Source of the DNA: Holotrichia oblita
Taxonomy: Eukaryota > Arthropoda > Insecta > Coleoptera > Scarabaeidae
DNA length: 64,000 nucleotides
Reading direction: 5' to 3'
Assembly: GCA_023690525.1 (NCBI GenBank)
Contig: CM043018.1
Span: 60,426,377-60,490,376 of the forward strand
The notes below the pieces were generated by a model that saw nothing but the letters and a program-made list of their open reading frames with translations, made no database searches and was not told where the DNA came from. This document shows, piece after piece, positions 48,347-60,800 of the stretch. Within the stretch, counting starts at the first letter, position 1. Each line of letters starts with the position of its first letter. Position numbers and translations under genes: made by a program.

Positions 48347-48565
48347 ATTCTTGGACAGCGTTATCTCCAAAGCGACCACGGCCAAAGTGTGTATGTAGCC
48401 AGCGGAATAATAAATCAAATAAACACTGCCCAACACATGATGTCGATCAACCAGGTTCATCGACAACACGCTGTCCATTGTACGATGTTGGGAGAGGTGA
48501 CGCGAACGCAACGCAGGTCACCCAGGCATCTGACAGAACGACGCAAATTCCCAACACTATACCAG
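48347..48565 (+). CDS. Helitron Rep/helicase, duplicated coding exon 2
   Basis: Its 219 nt (phase 1 to phase 1) have an acceptor ...TATATAG and a donor GTAAAT. The first part copies the start of exon 3: DSWTALSPKRPRPKCVCSQ and a Cys/His-rich CPTH...CPLY segment. The last 58 nt copy the end of exon 1: TQVTQASDRTTQIPNTIPG. The exon is therefore a hybrid made by a tandem duplication with one break in exon 1 and the other in exon 3. Because it is symmetric, inclusion or skipping both leave the frame open. Confidence 0.6.
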
Positions 48566-49403
48566 GTAAATTTCATTTCAATTAGCGTACTCTATTTTTT
48601 TCCATTTATCATAATTTATAACCAAATAAATTATTTACAAGCTTCATACATTCGTACCTTGGTCATCACCTATCGCTTTCATAGACTGGACTTTAGTTAA
48701 TATAATTTATTTATAAATTTAAAATACTACTACTTCGATCGTAATAATCAAATAGAGACGATAACTAAAAATATACACATATAGAGTGAAGAAACATTAT
48801 TGCGTTAAAGCTCAATATATTCATTATTATTAAAGAAAATATCAAAACGAAAAAAAACTAAAAGTAGATTTAGTCAGCCACAGTAACAGTAACGCTAAGA
48901 AATAGCGGTAGCAGTATTCTATTTGGCTACTTATAATTAAATGGTTGCGTTTAATCGAGACCGTAATGGTAAGATATGTAGTATACAAGTAGTACGTAAC
49001 CTTGAAATATTCGTAAAATTGAACTTTTACCGTTACTGCTACATACGGTTGAATGTGAAAAATTAGGTAATTTTTCCAAACTGATTCCCTTGACGTACTT
49101 TTCCGAATTTTTTTTTTTTTTTTAAGTTTTCTGAATTTCATTCATGAATTTAAATAATTAATGAATAGTTAAAGAATTTTGAAAAAATAAAGTTTACAAA
49201 TCCTTTTCCATTTTATAAATTCTAGAAAAAAATTACAATTCGAAATTTCAAAAAAGTTTATCGACATAATTTTTAAATTCTTCAACTTAAAAAAAAATCT
49301 GAAAAACTGAAAATGTAATCATTAGTTTTTCAGTTTAGGAATCGTTAAATTAAATAATTTCCACGATATTTCACTAATACGAGGTATAATTCTTTATATA
49401 TAG
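48566..49403. other. Intron 2 of the Rep/helicase gene
   Basis: Its 5' end copies that of intron 1 (AATTAGCGTACTCTAT..., ACATTCGTACCTTGG(T/C)CATC) and its 3' end copies the end of intron 1 (TCTGAAAAACTGAAAATGTA..., TTCCACGATAT). That confirms the duplication. Nothing else is encoded. Confidence 0.6.
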
Positions 49404-52400
49404 ATTCTTGGACAGCGTCATCTCCAAAGCAACCACCGCCAAAGTGTATATGTAGCCAACCAGGTTCATCAACAATACGCTGTCCATTACACGATGTTGG
49501 GAGAGATAACACGAACACAATGGCCGACGATAATGTCCCAGACGGATGTATTTGCTACGAACCTGGACCAGCGAGTCGGAGATGCCCGCTCCATGAAACT
49601 CTCGCTGTTGATGAAATCGTCGTAGATCCGTTTAACGACAGTTTATCGGAAATTTTAGACGCAATGCGCTTTAATACTCCTGATGATAATCCGCCTCAAG
49701 CAGCCGCTAATATCGACATCGAAGATTTTCCTCCAGTAATCCCAAACCAAGCAGAAGGTGGAAATTATTTACTGGCAACGACCAGGAACAATATTGAAAC
49801 CCACAATTGTGGATATATGGACCAAAGTTGTATACATTGCGATGCTAAATTTTTCATACTAGAAAGAAATAGTAGAGGAACATATAACAAATGTTGTTCC
49901 GGAGGAAATGTAGTTTTAGAACCTCTTACCCGACATCCCCAAGAATTGCGTCGATTATTTATTGGGGAGCACAGACTGTCGAGAGAATTCAAACGAAATA
50001 TAAACATATACAACAATTGTTTTCAATTCGCTAGCGTACAAGCAAACTTACGTGAGATTCCTGGACACGGCCCGTACGTATACGCAATACAAGGACAAAT
50101 ATATCACCACTATACCGATATAAACGTTAATCGCGAACAGCAAAGTTTTGGTCCAATATATTACCTAGATCCAGAAGAAGCTATACACCAAAGAGTAGAA
50201 AACGCAGGTGAAATGAACGTGAATCCGGAACTTATCAGATCGATCGAAGACCAACTACGGAATATAAACCCGTATGCACAAGTTTATAGACATCTTCACC
50301 AAATTTATGACGAGCAACGCGTTAGAGCACTAAATGAAGACAACCCACCGCAAATACCTCGAGTTTATATTGAATTCGTTGGTCAGAGACGAAATGCGAA
50401 TATGCGCGAACACGACCTTCCAGCCATACCAGAAATCGCAGCTGTAGTACAATATAACGAAGAGATGCCACCAAATCCACAAATGCGAGTGTTCCTAACA
50501 GATAGAGATGCCGGTTTTAGAACGATCGATCACCAAAGTTCCCATTCAGATCCATTATTGTATCCATTACTTTTCCCCAATGGCGACCAAGGATGGAGCA
50601 TGGATATACCTTTAAGAAACGTACGCGGAGAGAGAGGTAGACAACGCGTCACTTTATGTCAATACTACAATTATCGTTTGGCGTTTCGCGATTACGTCGG
50701 CGAAGAATTATTCGACATATTCAAAAATGCCGGACGATTAACTCAAAAATTCATAGTTTCGGCATTCATCAAAATCGAAGCCAACCGTATTAATTATCTT
50801 CGCAATAATCAAGATAGATTACGGGCCGCCGAATACTACGGTTTAGTAGATTACGTACACAATCGAGGAGAACGTGACAATATACCTATCGGACGAATGG
50901 TAATCCTGCCCTCATCATATGTTATGTCACCACGACATCAAATGCAAAAGTTCCAAGATGCCATGTCAATTGTTTCAATCGTGGGCTACCCAAGTTTATT
51001 CATCACTTTTACGTGCAATCCGAAATGGCAAGAAATCGTACAAAATATACCGCAAGGGGATGAAGCAAACAATCATCCGTTACTAATCTGTAGAGTGTTC
51101 AATATGAAATTGAACGAACTTCTGAACGATTTAACGAAACAGTTTATAATGGGGGTTTGTATAGCTTATCTGTACGTGATAGAATTCCAAAAACGTGGAC
51201 TACCTCACGCACATATACTAATTACGCTGAGAAACGAAGACAAGTTTCGAGATACGATTCGCGTCGATCAATTGATCAGCGCTGAAATACCGGATCCAAA
51301 TACAGAACCAACGTTGCACGAATTGGTCGGACAACATATGATACACGGTCCATGCGGACCTCACAATCCCGCCAGCGTTTGCATGGAAAACGACAGATGC
51401 ACAAGACGTTTCCCCAAGTTCTGGTATAACAATACCACGATTCGAGATGGAATCATCAATTATCGACGCAGACAGAATAATAGAACCATAGAAGTACATC
51501 GCGGAAACGCACGTTATCAAGTCGATAACTCCTTCGTCGTACCGTACAATCCGTATCTATTATTAAAATATAGGACGCATATTAACGTAGAAGCATGTTT
51601 TAACATTTCGACGGTCAAGTATTTGTATAAATACTTTTTCAAAAACTCCGATCAAATTACGATGGAAGTAATCCAAAGACCACTAAACGAGCAGAACCAA
51701 AACGAAGAGAACCAAGACGAACATAACCAAAACGAACAAAACCAAAATGTCCAGAACGAACGAGAGATACGATACGATGAAATCAGATCGTATTTGAACG
51801 GACGTTATCTAACGCCACCAGAAAGCAGTTGGCACATTTTGCAATTCGATTTTCACGGATGTTCGCATCACGTGGAACGTCTTCAATTCCATCTACCCGG
51901 GCGTCAACAAGTACTATTTCGAGATGGTGAAGAACAAGAGGTTGCCAATAATAACGCACGCTCTCAACTATTATCATGGTTTAATCTAAATCGCCAAGAC
52001 GAATTCGCCCGCCAATGGCTGTATACAGAAATTCCGCTGCATTACGTGTGGAGAAATGGTCAGTGGAATAGAAGGCAAAGATTAATTAAACCAGTTGTGC
52101 CAAGGTTAGTAAACGTTTCATTGCGAAATGGGGAACTATACTACCTTAGATTGTTATTACTACATGTTCGAGGAGCAACCTCTTTCATAGACCTCAGAAC
52201 GTTTAACGAAACGATCTACGAAACCTTCCGAGAAACTTGCCTAGAACGAAATCTTCTCGCAGAAGATAGAGAATGGATTCGCAGCTTAACTGAAGCAAGC
52301 GCCAGAGAAATGCCAAATCAATTGCGACAAATGTTCGCTTTTATTCTGGTATTTGGAATCGTCGACGACGTGCCCGCATTATGGAGACAATTCCGTAATT

Positions 52401-54010
52401 ATTTGATAGAAGATTTTGTTCGACGCCAACGCATGAACGAAAACGAAGCCGAAATCGCTGCCTTACAGCGTATACAATTTATTCTACGAGTAAACGGTAG
52501 AACATTGTCAGACTTCGGTATCGATGATCCACCTGAACATATGAATATGATAGAAGATCGTATCGATATCGATGCCGAACGTCAAGAAGCTGATATCCTC
52601 ATCAATCAGTTGAATAACGAACAAGGAAATATATTCGAGATGATTATCAGAGCGGTTCAAAACGATGACGAACCGCAAAGATTATTTTATATTTCCGGAT
52701 CTGGCGGAGTTGGAAAATCCTTCTTATACAATTGTATAATAACCAGACTAAACGTATTAGAAATTAAAGTGATCTCTGTAGCCAGCACGGGCATCGCCGC
52801 CGCGTTATTGAAACAAGGTAGAACCGTGCATTCCAGATTTCAACTTCCGGTGCCAGTCTTCGAAAATTCCACCTCACGCATAACACGAGAATCGGAGGAT
52901 GCGACGTTCATTAGAGATGCCAAATTTTTAATCTGGGACGAAGTTAGCATGTCAAACCGACTGACATTTGAATTGGTGGATAGGACTATACGTTTCCTAT
53001 GCAACAACGAACGACCGTTCGGAGGAAAAGTCGTCATAATCGGAGGCGATTTCAAACAATGCCTACCTATAGTACAGAATGGAAATCGCGCTGCCGTCGC
53101 ACAAGCATGCATAAAAAGCAGTCATTTGTGGAATTTATTCAATCACCACCGTTTAGAAACGAACATGCGCGTTCGACCTGAAGAACAAGATTTCATCAGG
53201 TGGCTAGAACAATTAGGAAATAACAGATTACCAACACTGAACGATCGTCTTCGTCCGAATTTGATAGAGATTCCCCGAGAATGTGTTACCGAAACACTAG
53301 AGGACTTGATAGAGAACATCTTCGGTAATTTGCGAGCCGGACAAGTTATTAATAAAGCCATTTTGACACCGCTAAATGAAAATTGCCACTTGATCAACGA
53401 ACGTATACTGAACAACATGGAAAACCCAGAAACTGTTTATCACAGTATAAGCGATGTGATCAGCGACGATCCAGAGACGAGAAACCTGTATCCAGTCGAA
53501 TTCTTAAATTCTCTGACGCCGAGCGGTTTTCCTCAACATACGTTGAAATTGAAAGAAGGATGCATGATTATGCTGCTACGAAATCTTAACGTACGAGCAA
53601 ATCTATGCAACGGAACTAGACTGCTGGTACGACGTTTAGGCGAACTCTACATTGACGCTGAGATTATTCTATTCAACGGTCAACCCTCCAACCAACGAGT
53701 GTTCATTCCGCGTATCGATTTCACAACGAATCAAACATCGAATTTACCATTTGTGATGAGAAGAAGGCAATTTCCAATTAGACTATCTTACTGTTTAACG
53801 ATTAACAAAAGCCAAGGACAATCCTACGATTCCGTCGGAGTTTACTTACCCAACGAAGTTTTCGACCACGGACAACTATACGTAGCATGTTCCAGAGCAC
53901 GATCGATACGACAACTGTTTATTCACGTTGCGGATACCAATAACCAAGGCAAGATACGCGGAGATGAACGAGTGTATACAAAAAACATTGTATACGAAGA
54001 AGTTTTATAG
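49404..54010 (+). CDS. Helitron rolling-circle transposase (Rep + PIF1-like helicase), main exon
   Basis: Rolling-circle transposase that nicks the element end through an HUH nuclease and unwinds DNA with an SF1B helicase. The exon opens at AG/ATTCTTGG (49404) and gives CxC...CPLH zinc knuckles twice (KCICSQ...RCPLHD, GCICYE...RCPLHE), a CIHC...KCCSGG zinc region, a Helitron_like_N domain (SDPLLYPLLFPNGDQGW...), HUH motif GLPHAHILITL (51206-51214), catalytic Tyr pair in KYLYKY (51620-51634) and the helicase: Walker A GSGGVGKS (52697), Walker B IWDEVSM (52937), IIGGDFKQCLPI, and C-terminal TINKSQGQSYDSVGVYL with HGQLYVACSRARS. With exons 1 and 2 the protein is 1663 aa, full length for animal Helitrons, and has no stop or frameshift. 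An internal ATG at 49520 opens a 1496-aa frame. A Gln/Asn/Glu repeat sits near 51690-51765. All key residues are present, so it may be active. Confidence 0.96.
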
Positions 54011-54239
54011 ATAGAATATCTATATATATAAAATAAACAGAAAATACGTCTACGAAGCTATATATACACACATACACACAGATTTCAACATATTGTAAGT
54101 ACAACAATATTTAAAGCGATTAATATTTAACAAATTAAAAAAAAATACCTATGTATTCCTACCTATAGATTTATTCAATTTATCGGTGTTTAAAGATTTT
54201 CTTCAAAATAACTGTTAAAAATATTATTGAAATATTCAT
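54011..54239. other. 3' flank of the transposase gene
   Basis: AT-rich sequence, with AATAAA in TATATAAAATAAACAG about 30 bp after the stop (about 54031-54036) as a possible polyadenylation signal. Nothing else was seen. Confidence 0.45.
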
Positions 54240-55940
54240 ACAATTAATATATATAATTTTTAAATAACAAATAATGCAAGAAAAACTGTGTAATACTTTA
54301 TATAAATTTACTATTTTAAAGTATCTATGTAAATAATATATAACGTAGAATTTTTGTTTTTTCCGACTGTTAGATTCGAACCAATACTAATGAAATGTAA
54401 AAAAAGAAAAATTTATACAAACATATACAAAAAAATATACCAGAAAGAAAAACTGATAATTACAACTTTATAAGTGTGTTCAATGAAAAAATACTTGATT
54501 CAATTGTTTCAATTTCAGTAAAAACATTTTCAATACTTGAAGATGGTTTTTCATGCATTATTTTACATAGGTATAATTAGGATTCCAACCAGCGAAAAAT
54601 TTCATATACAAATAAGAAAATTTAACGTTTCTAAAGTAGTATTTTATGCTTCTAAAATCCTTTATTGACTGTTATAAGATCGTACGATCGAAAATATACA
54701 TAAAAAATATTTTATTTCTTACAGTGAATATCATCATCAAAATTAAATACTACTAATAACATAATAAATTATGTCAATTACTTCATCATACGAGATAAAC
54801 TTAAAATAAATCTAAAAATTAAAGAACAAAATCGAATTAAATTTTATTAAATGTTAAAAGTTATTCATATTGAAAATGTAACTATATAATATTGCCACAA
54901 ATTTCAAAAATTAGTTACGGTAAATGTTTAATTAATATTATCGTCTTGATAACAAATAGTGCAAAGAAAACCAACCAAAATCAATGTAATACCTTATGTA
55001 AATATATTACTTCAAAGTATCTAAGATATAAACTAGAATAATATTTATTTATTGGTACTGTTGGATTCCGACGACCAATATTAATGAAATGTAAAAAAAG
55101 ATAAATTGTACAAGCATATACAAAGAAACATGTCAGAAAAAAAACTGGTAATCACAACTCTATAAGTGTGTTCAATGAAAAAATACTTGATTCAATTGTT
55201 TCAATTTCAGTAAAAATATTTTCACAATTCATGAATATGGTTTTTTATACATTATTTTACATAAGTATAATTAGGATTGCAACCAGGGAAAAATTTAATA
55301 TACAAATAAGAAAATTTAACGTTCCTAAGATAATATTTTATGCTTATAAAATTCTTTATTGACTGCTATAAGATCGTACGATCGAAAATATACATAAAAA
55401 ATATTTTATTTCTTACAGTGAATATCATCATCAAAATTAAATACTACTAATAACATAATAAATTATGTCAATTACTTCATCATACGAGATAAACTTAAAA
55501 TAAATCTAAAAATTAAAGAACAAAATCGAATTAAACTTTATTAAATGTTAAAAGTTATTCATATTGAAAATGTAACTATATAATATTGCCACAAATTTCA
55601 AAAATTAGTTACGGTAAATGTTTAATTAATATTATCGTCTTGATAACAAATAGTGCAAAGAAAACCAACCAAAATCAATGTAATACCTTATGTAAATATA
55701 TTACTTCAAAGTATCTAAGATATAAACTAGAATAATATTTATTTATTCCTACTGTTGGATTCCGACGACCAATACTAATGAAATGTAAAAAAAGGACAAA
55801 TTGTACAAGCATATACAAAGAAATATACCAGAAAAAAAACTGGTAATCACAACTCTATAAGTGTGATAAATGAATAAATGCAATATAAGTACATACAAAC
55901 GTCCTAATACGCATGAAAAGGTATTTGGTTTAGCTGTTTC
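54240..55940 (+). repeat. ~690-bp tandem repeat downstream of the transposase
   Basis: 54650-54970 recurs almost unchanged at 55340-55660 (period about 691), including the palindrome GATCGTACGATC and a TTTCTTACAGTGAATATCATC segment. Units before and after are more diverged. A further partial copy lies at 56740-57060. No gene is supported. The short open frames at 55749-55943 and 56843-57034 are the same repeat. Confidence 0.88.
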
Positions 55941-56240
55941 CATACAGTATTGCGTAAAAAAGCGTAATTGTAATGAATTTTTTATTCAATATTGATGGAG
56001 ATTGTTTTTCGTGCACTATTTAACATAAATATAACATTGCAAGAAGCGAAAAATCCCATGCGTAAATAATAAAACTGAGCGTTCTCAAAGTAGCACCTCA
56101 TGCTTATAAAAAGTTTTATTTATTTTACAAACTTGAAAAATATCAATAAATCTACTCAATTGAAAGATTTTTTCGTAAAAACTTTTGAAAATGTTAATGA
56201 AATGTCCATAAGTCGAAAATATATATACATATACAGGATA

Positions 56241-56644
56241 ATAACCTGAACTACGGAATCCTATTATTAATAGAATAAGGTACTAGAAGGTATTAAATGT
56301 GTCAATTTTAGTAGTATCAACTGTTTATGTGACAGGAATGTCAATGATTATGTCAAATACCTTACCAAACTTTGTCCTAATGGAATACACAATTAATGAA
56401 AATGTGCAAATTATAAATTAGTTTCTTTAACACATTCTACACGTTTATATTCAAAAACATATAAGCAGATAAATAAACAACGTTTTAATAACACTCCGGA
56501 AAAAGTTTGATGCTTTCATAAAGTAATTGACATAACCATTGATATTCCTGTCATATAAAAAAATTGACAATACTAAAATGGATACATTTAATTTTAACTC
56601 CCATCACCCTCTCCGATCAATAGGCTTTCGTAGTTCAAGTTGTT
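56241..56644. mobile_element. ~400-bp MITE-like inverted repeat
   Basis: Both ends carry AAC(C/T)TGAACTACG and CCTATT in inverted orientation, and further in TGACAGGAAT(G/A)TCAAT with (A/G)TTATGTCAA on both arms. Arms are about 110 bp and moderately diverged. Non-coding. Confidence 0.6.
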
Positions 56645-57599
56645 AAAATGTATATGTATGTATATAACACATAATCAAAACTAAATAGAAAGTGTAAGCC
56701 AAAATAAAAGGCTACCACATCTGTCTGTGAAATAATATATCAGCTTAATAACAAATAGTGCAAGAGAAATAAATATAATCGAAGTAATATAAATGTATTA
56801 CTTCAAAGTATCTAAAATAAACTAGAATAATATTTATTTTTTCTACTTTGGATTCCGACGACCAATACTAATGAAATGTAAACAAAGGACAAATTGTACA
56901 AGCATATACAAAGAAATATACCAGAAAAAGCTGGTAATCACAATTCTATAAGCGTGATAAATAAATAAATGCAATATAAGTACATACAAACGTCCTAATA
57001 CGCATGAAAAAGTAGTTGGTTTAGCTGTTTCCATACAGTATTACGTAAAAAAACAAAATTATAATGACAATTTTTTCAATATTGACAACGATTATTTTTC
57101 ATGCATTATTTAACATGGGTAGGATATGGCTATCGGCGAAAAGTCCCATGTATAAATAACAAAACTTAGCGCTCCAATGGTAGTACCTCATGCTTATTAA
57201 ATAAGCAAAGGTGGAGAGGAAATCTACCGACAACTATTTCAAATAATAACACAAACTTTTTTACAGATATATTTTTATCCGGCAATATAAAAATCCACAA
57301 CAAACAAGCTTACCATTATATACAGAAGAAAAAATACTGAAGAAAATATGAAGAAAAAATACTGAAGAAAATATGAAGAAAAAATACTGAAATATGTAAA
57401 TAAGGAAAATAATAAATATATTTTTTGTTTCCATTCAATATTCTATGTATTCAATTAGTGCTAATCTCAATTTTAAAAAATATAACTATTTTCTTTTTTA
57501 TAATTGTTTTAATTTTACTTGAAAATATTATAAGTGAATTACATTCCTAAAAATTATTAAATCAAAGAGAAATGTAAACTTAATCAGACTAATGACGCC
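56645..57599. repeat. Diverged ~690-bp repeat copy and a 25-bp minisatellite
   Basis: 56740-57060 matches the 55640-55990 repeat unit. At 57325-57394 a ~25-bp unit (GAAGAAAAAATACTGAAGAA...) is repeated about three times. No gene was seen. Confidence 0.65.
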
Positions 57600-57628
57600 T
57601 AGATACCCGACTGCCCTCGAGGGGCGAA

Positions 57629-57807
57629 TCTGTTGAGGGGGTGCTGGTCTGTCGAGATGGTGCTGGTCTGTTGAGCTGGTGCTGGTCTGTTGAGCTGGTG
57701 CTGGTCTGTTGAGCTGGTGCTGGTCTGTTGAGCTGGTGCTGGTCTGTTGAGGTGGTGCTGGTCTGTTGAGGTGGTCCAAACTCGAAGAGTTTGGGTGGGT
57801 CAGCTAG
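57629..57807 (+). repeat. Helitron 3' end 3: 19-bp minisatellite, hairpin, CTAG
   Basis: About seven copies of a 19-bp repeat (GGTGCTGGTCTGTTGAGCT and variants) run from about 57640 to 57773. The hairpin CCAAACTC-GAA-GAGTTTGG (57776-57794), 9 nt and CTAG (57804-57807) follow, then T. It is identical in plan to ends 1 and 2, which ties the gene-bearing unit to the short units. Confidence 0.82.
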
Positions 57808-60800
57808 TTACTATAATAATTGGTGTCGCAGAGGTATTTGGGGGACCCTCCTGACGCCAGGGGATGGTAAGAGATACGACGACAACCTTACCGATCGACG
57901 GCAAACAAAATTTATTGTGCCTTAGGCTATATTTCGCTAGCGACGTATACCCTCGCTCCGAGCTATTACCGGTAAACCTCAAAAACCGGTTACTTTTCCA
58001 CTTTAACCCTTTCCATCTCCCAAACGATTCAAGATATCTAAAAAATATCCATGTCCAATCATATTCTCTTCGATGAGCGCTAAATGAATTTTGAAAACAA
58101 AACACCAACGAAAGCTATAAAACGATCGAGAAGGCCGCCATCTCGATAACGTACGACGCCTCCTTTTCGCAAAGTACACCATCCCATCGGAAATTACTTC
58201 CCATATCGATACCGAAAATTTCAATTTTTTCCTAGCACGTCTTCTTACCTCAACACCCTGTATATATGGGGGGACGTGGAATCGAAAAAAAAATTATACG
58301 ACCGTATAGCTACTCGCCCCCTCATCACCAAAAACGATTTTTTCGGGTACGCTTCCATTTGAAAAAAACAAAAGACGATCGGCCACCGCGAAGCGCCGCC
58401 ACCTACGATCTCGGAAAATATCGCCGTCGAATTCCCCGTACGAACAATATCGATTCCCAAATTTTCAACGTTCCAACGCGATTCTAAACGGGTCAAACGA
58501 TTTTTTCTTTTTTTCACACACCATTGCTGTCAAAATCGACCCCTATTACTATAATAATTGGTGTCGCAGAGGTATTTGGGGGACCCTCCTGACGCCAGGG
58601 GATGGTAAGAGATACGACGACAACCTTACCGATCGACGGCAAACAAAATTTATTGTGCCTTAGGCTATATTTCGCTAGCGACGTATACCCTCGCTCCGAG
58701 CTATTACCGGTAAACCTCAAAAACCGGTTACTTTTCCACTTTAACCCTTTCCATCTCCCAAACGATTAAAGATATCTAAAAAATATCCATGTCCAATCAT
58801 ATTCTCTTCGATGAGCGCTAAATGAATTTTGAAAACAAAACACCAACGAAAGCTATAAAACGATCGAGAAGGCCGCCATCTCGATAACGTACGACGCCTC
58901 CTTTTCGCAAAGTACACCATCCCATCGGAAATTACTTCCCATATCGATACCGAAAATTTCAATTTTTTCCTAGCACGTCTTCTTACCTCAACACCCTGTA
59001 TATATGGGGGGACGTGGAATCGAAAAAAAAATTATACGACCGTATAGCTACTCGCCCCCTCATCACCAAAAACGATTTTTTCGGGTACGCTTCCATTTGA
59101 AAAAAACAAAAGACGATCGGCCACCGCGAAGCGCCGCCACCTACGATCTCGGAAAATATCGCCGTCGAATTCCCCGTACGAACAATATCGATTCCCAAAT
59201 TTTCAACGTTCCAACGCGATTCTAAACGGGTCAAACGATTTTTTCTTTTTTTCACACACCATTGCTGTCAAAATCGACCCCTATTACTATAATAATTGGT
59301 GTCGCAGAGGTATTTGGGGGACCCTCCTGACGCCAGGGGATGGTAAGAGATACGACGACAACCTTACCGATCGACGGCAAACAAAATTTATTGTGCCTTA
59401 GGCTATATTTCGCTAGCGACGTATACCCTCGCTCCGAGCTATTACCGGTAAACCTCAAAAACCGGTTACTTTTCCACTTTAACCCTTTCCATCTCCCAAA
59501 CGATTAAAGATATCTAAAAAATATCCATGTCCAATCATATTCTCTTCGATGAGCGCTAAATGAATTTTGAAAACAAAACACCAACGAAAGCTATAAAACG
59601 ATCGAGAAGGCCGCCATCTCGATAACGTACGACGCCTCCTTTTCGCAAAGTACACCATCCCATCGGAAATTACTTCCCATATCGATACCGAAAATTTCAA
59701 TTTTTTCCTAGCACGTCTTCTTACCTCAACACCCTGTATATATGGGGGACGTGGAATCGAAAAAAAAATTATACGACCGTATAGCTACTCGCCCCCTCAT
59801 CACCAAAAACGATTTTTTCGGGTACGCTTCCATTTGAAAAAAACAAAAGACGATCGGCCACCGCGAAGCGCCGCCACCTACGATCTCGGAAAATATCGCC
59901 GTCGAATTCCCCGTACGAACAATATCGATTCCCAAATTTTCAACGTTCCAACGCGATTCTAAACGGGTCAAACGATTTTTTTTTTTTCACACACCATTGC
60001 TGTCAAAATCGACCCCTATTACTATAATAATTGGTGTCGCAGAGGTATTTGGGGGACCCTCCTGACGCCAGGGGATGGTAAGAGATACGACGACAACCTT
60101 ACCGATCGACGGCAAACAAAATTTATTGTGCCTTAGGCTATATTTCGCTAGCGACGTATACCCTCGCTCCGAGCTATTACCGGTAAACCTCAAAAACCGG
60201 TTACTTTTCCACTTTAACCCTTTCCATCTCCCAAACGATTAAAGATATCTAAAAAATATCCATGTCCAATCATATTCTCTTCGATGAGCGCTAAATGAAT
60301 TTTGAAAACAAAACACCAACGAAAGCTATAAAACGATCGAGAAGGCCGCCATCTCGATAACGTACGACGCCTCCTTTTCGCAAAGTACACCATCCCATCG
60401 GAAATTACTTCCCATATCGATACCGAAAATTTCAATTTTTTCCTAGCACGTCTTCTTACCTCAACACCCTGTATATATGGGGGGACGTGGAATCGAAAAA
60501 AAAATTATACGACCGTATAGCTACTCGCCCCCTCATCACCAAAAACGATTTTTTCGGGTACGCTTCCATTTGAAAAAAACAAAAGACGATCGGCCACCGC
60601 GAAGCGCCGCCACCTACGATCTCGGAAAATATCGCCGTCGAATTCCCCGTACGAACAATATCGATTCCCAAATTTTCAACGTTCCAACGCGATTCTAAAC
60701 GGGTCAAACGATTTTTTCTTTTTTTCACACACCATTGCTGTCAAAATCGACCCCTATTACTATAATAATTGGTGTCGCAGAGGTATTTGGGGGACCCTCC

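Larger units (their letters stand above)
30164..57807 (+). mobile_element. Giant autonomous Helitron-like unit 3 (proposed)
   Basis: It begins with TTAGTACT directly after the CTAG of unit 2 and ends with the hairpin at 57776-57794 and CTAG at 57804-57807. It shares the 870-bp array, the TCCA(C/G)TCAACGACTTTGAC segment, the 176-bp repeats and the terminal minisatellite with the short units, and adds about 22 kb that includes the Rep/helicase gene, the RGG gene, ~430-bp repeats and small MITEs. At 27.6 kb it would be large for a Helitron. An alternative is that 35100-46000 is an older locus and only a shorter interval around 46-57.8 kb is the autonomous element. Confidence 0.4.

Noticed and set aside
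57528..57779. 83-codon Gln/Thr/Pro-rich frame on the minus strand
   Set aside because: It is a translation of the 19-bp Helitron minisatellite, not a gene.
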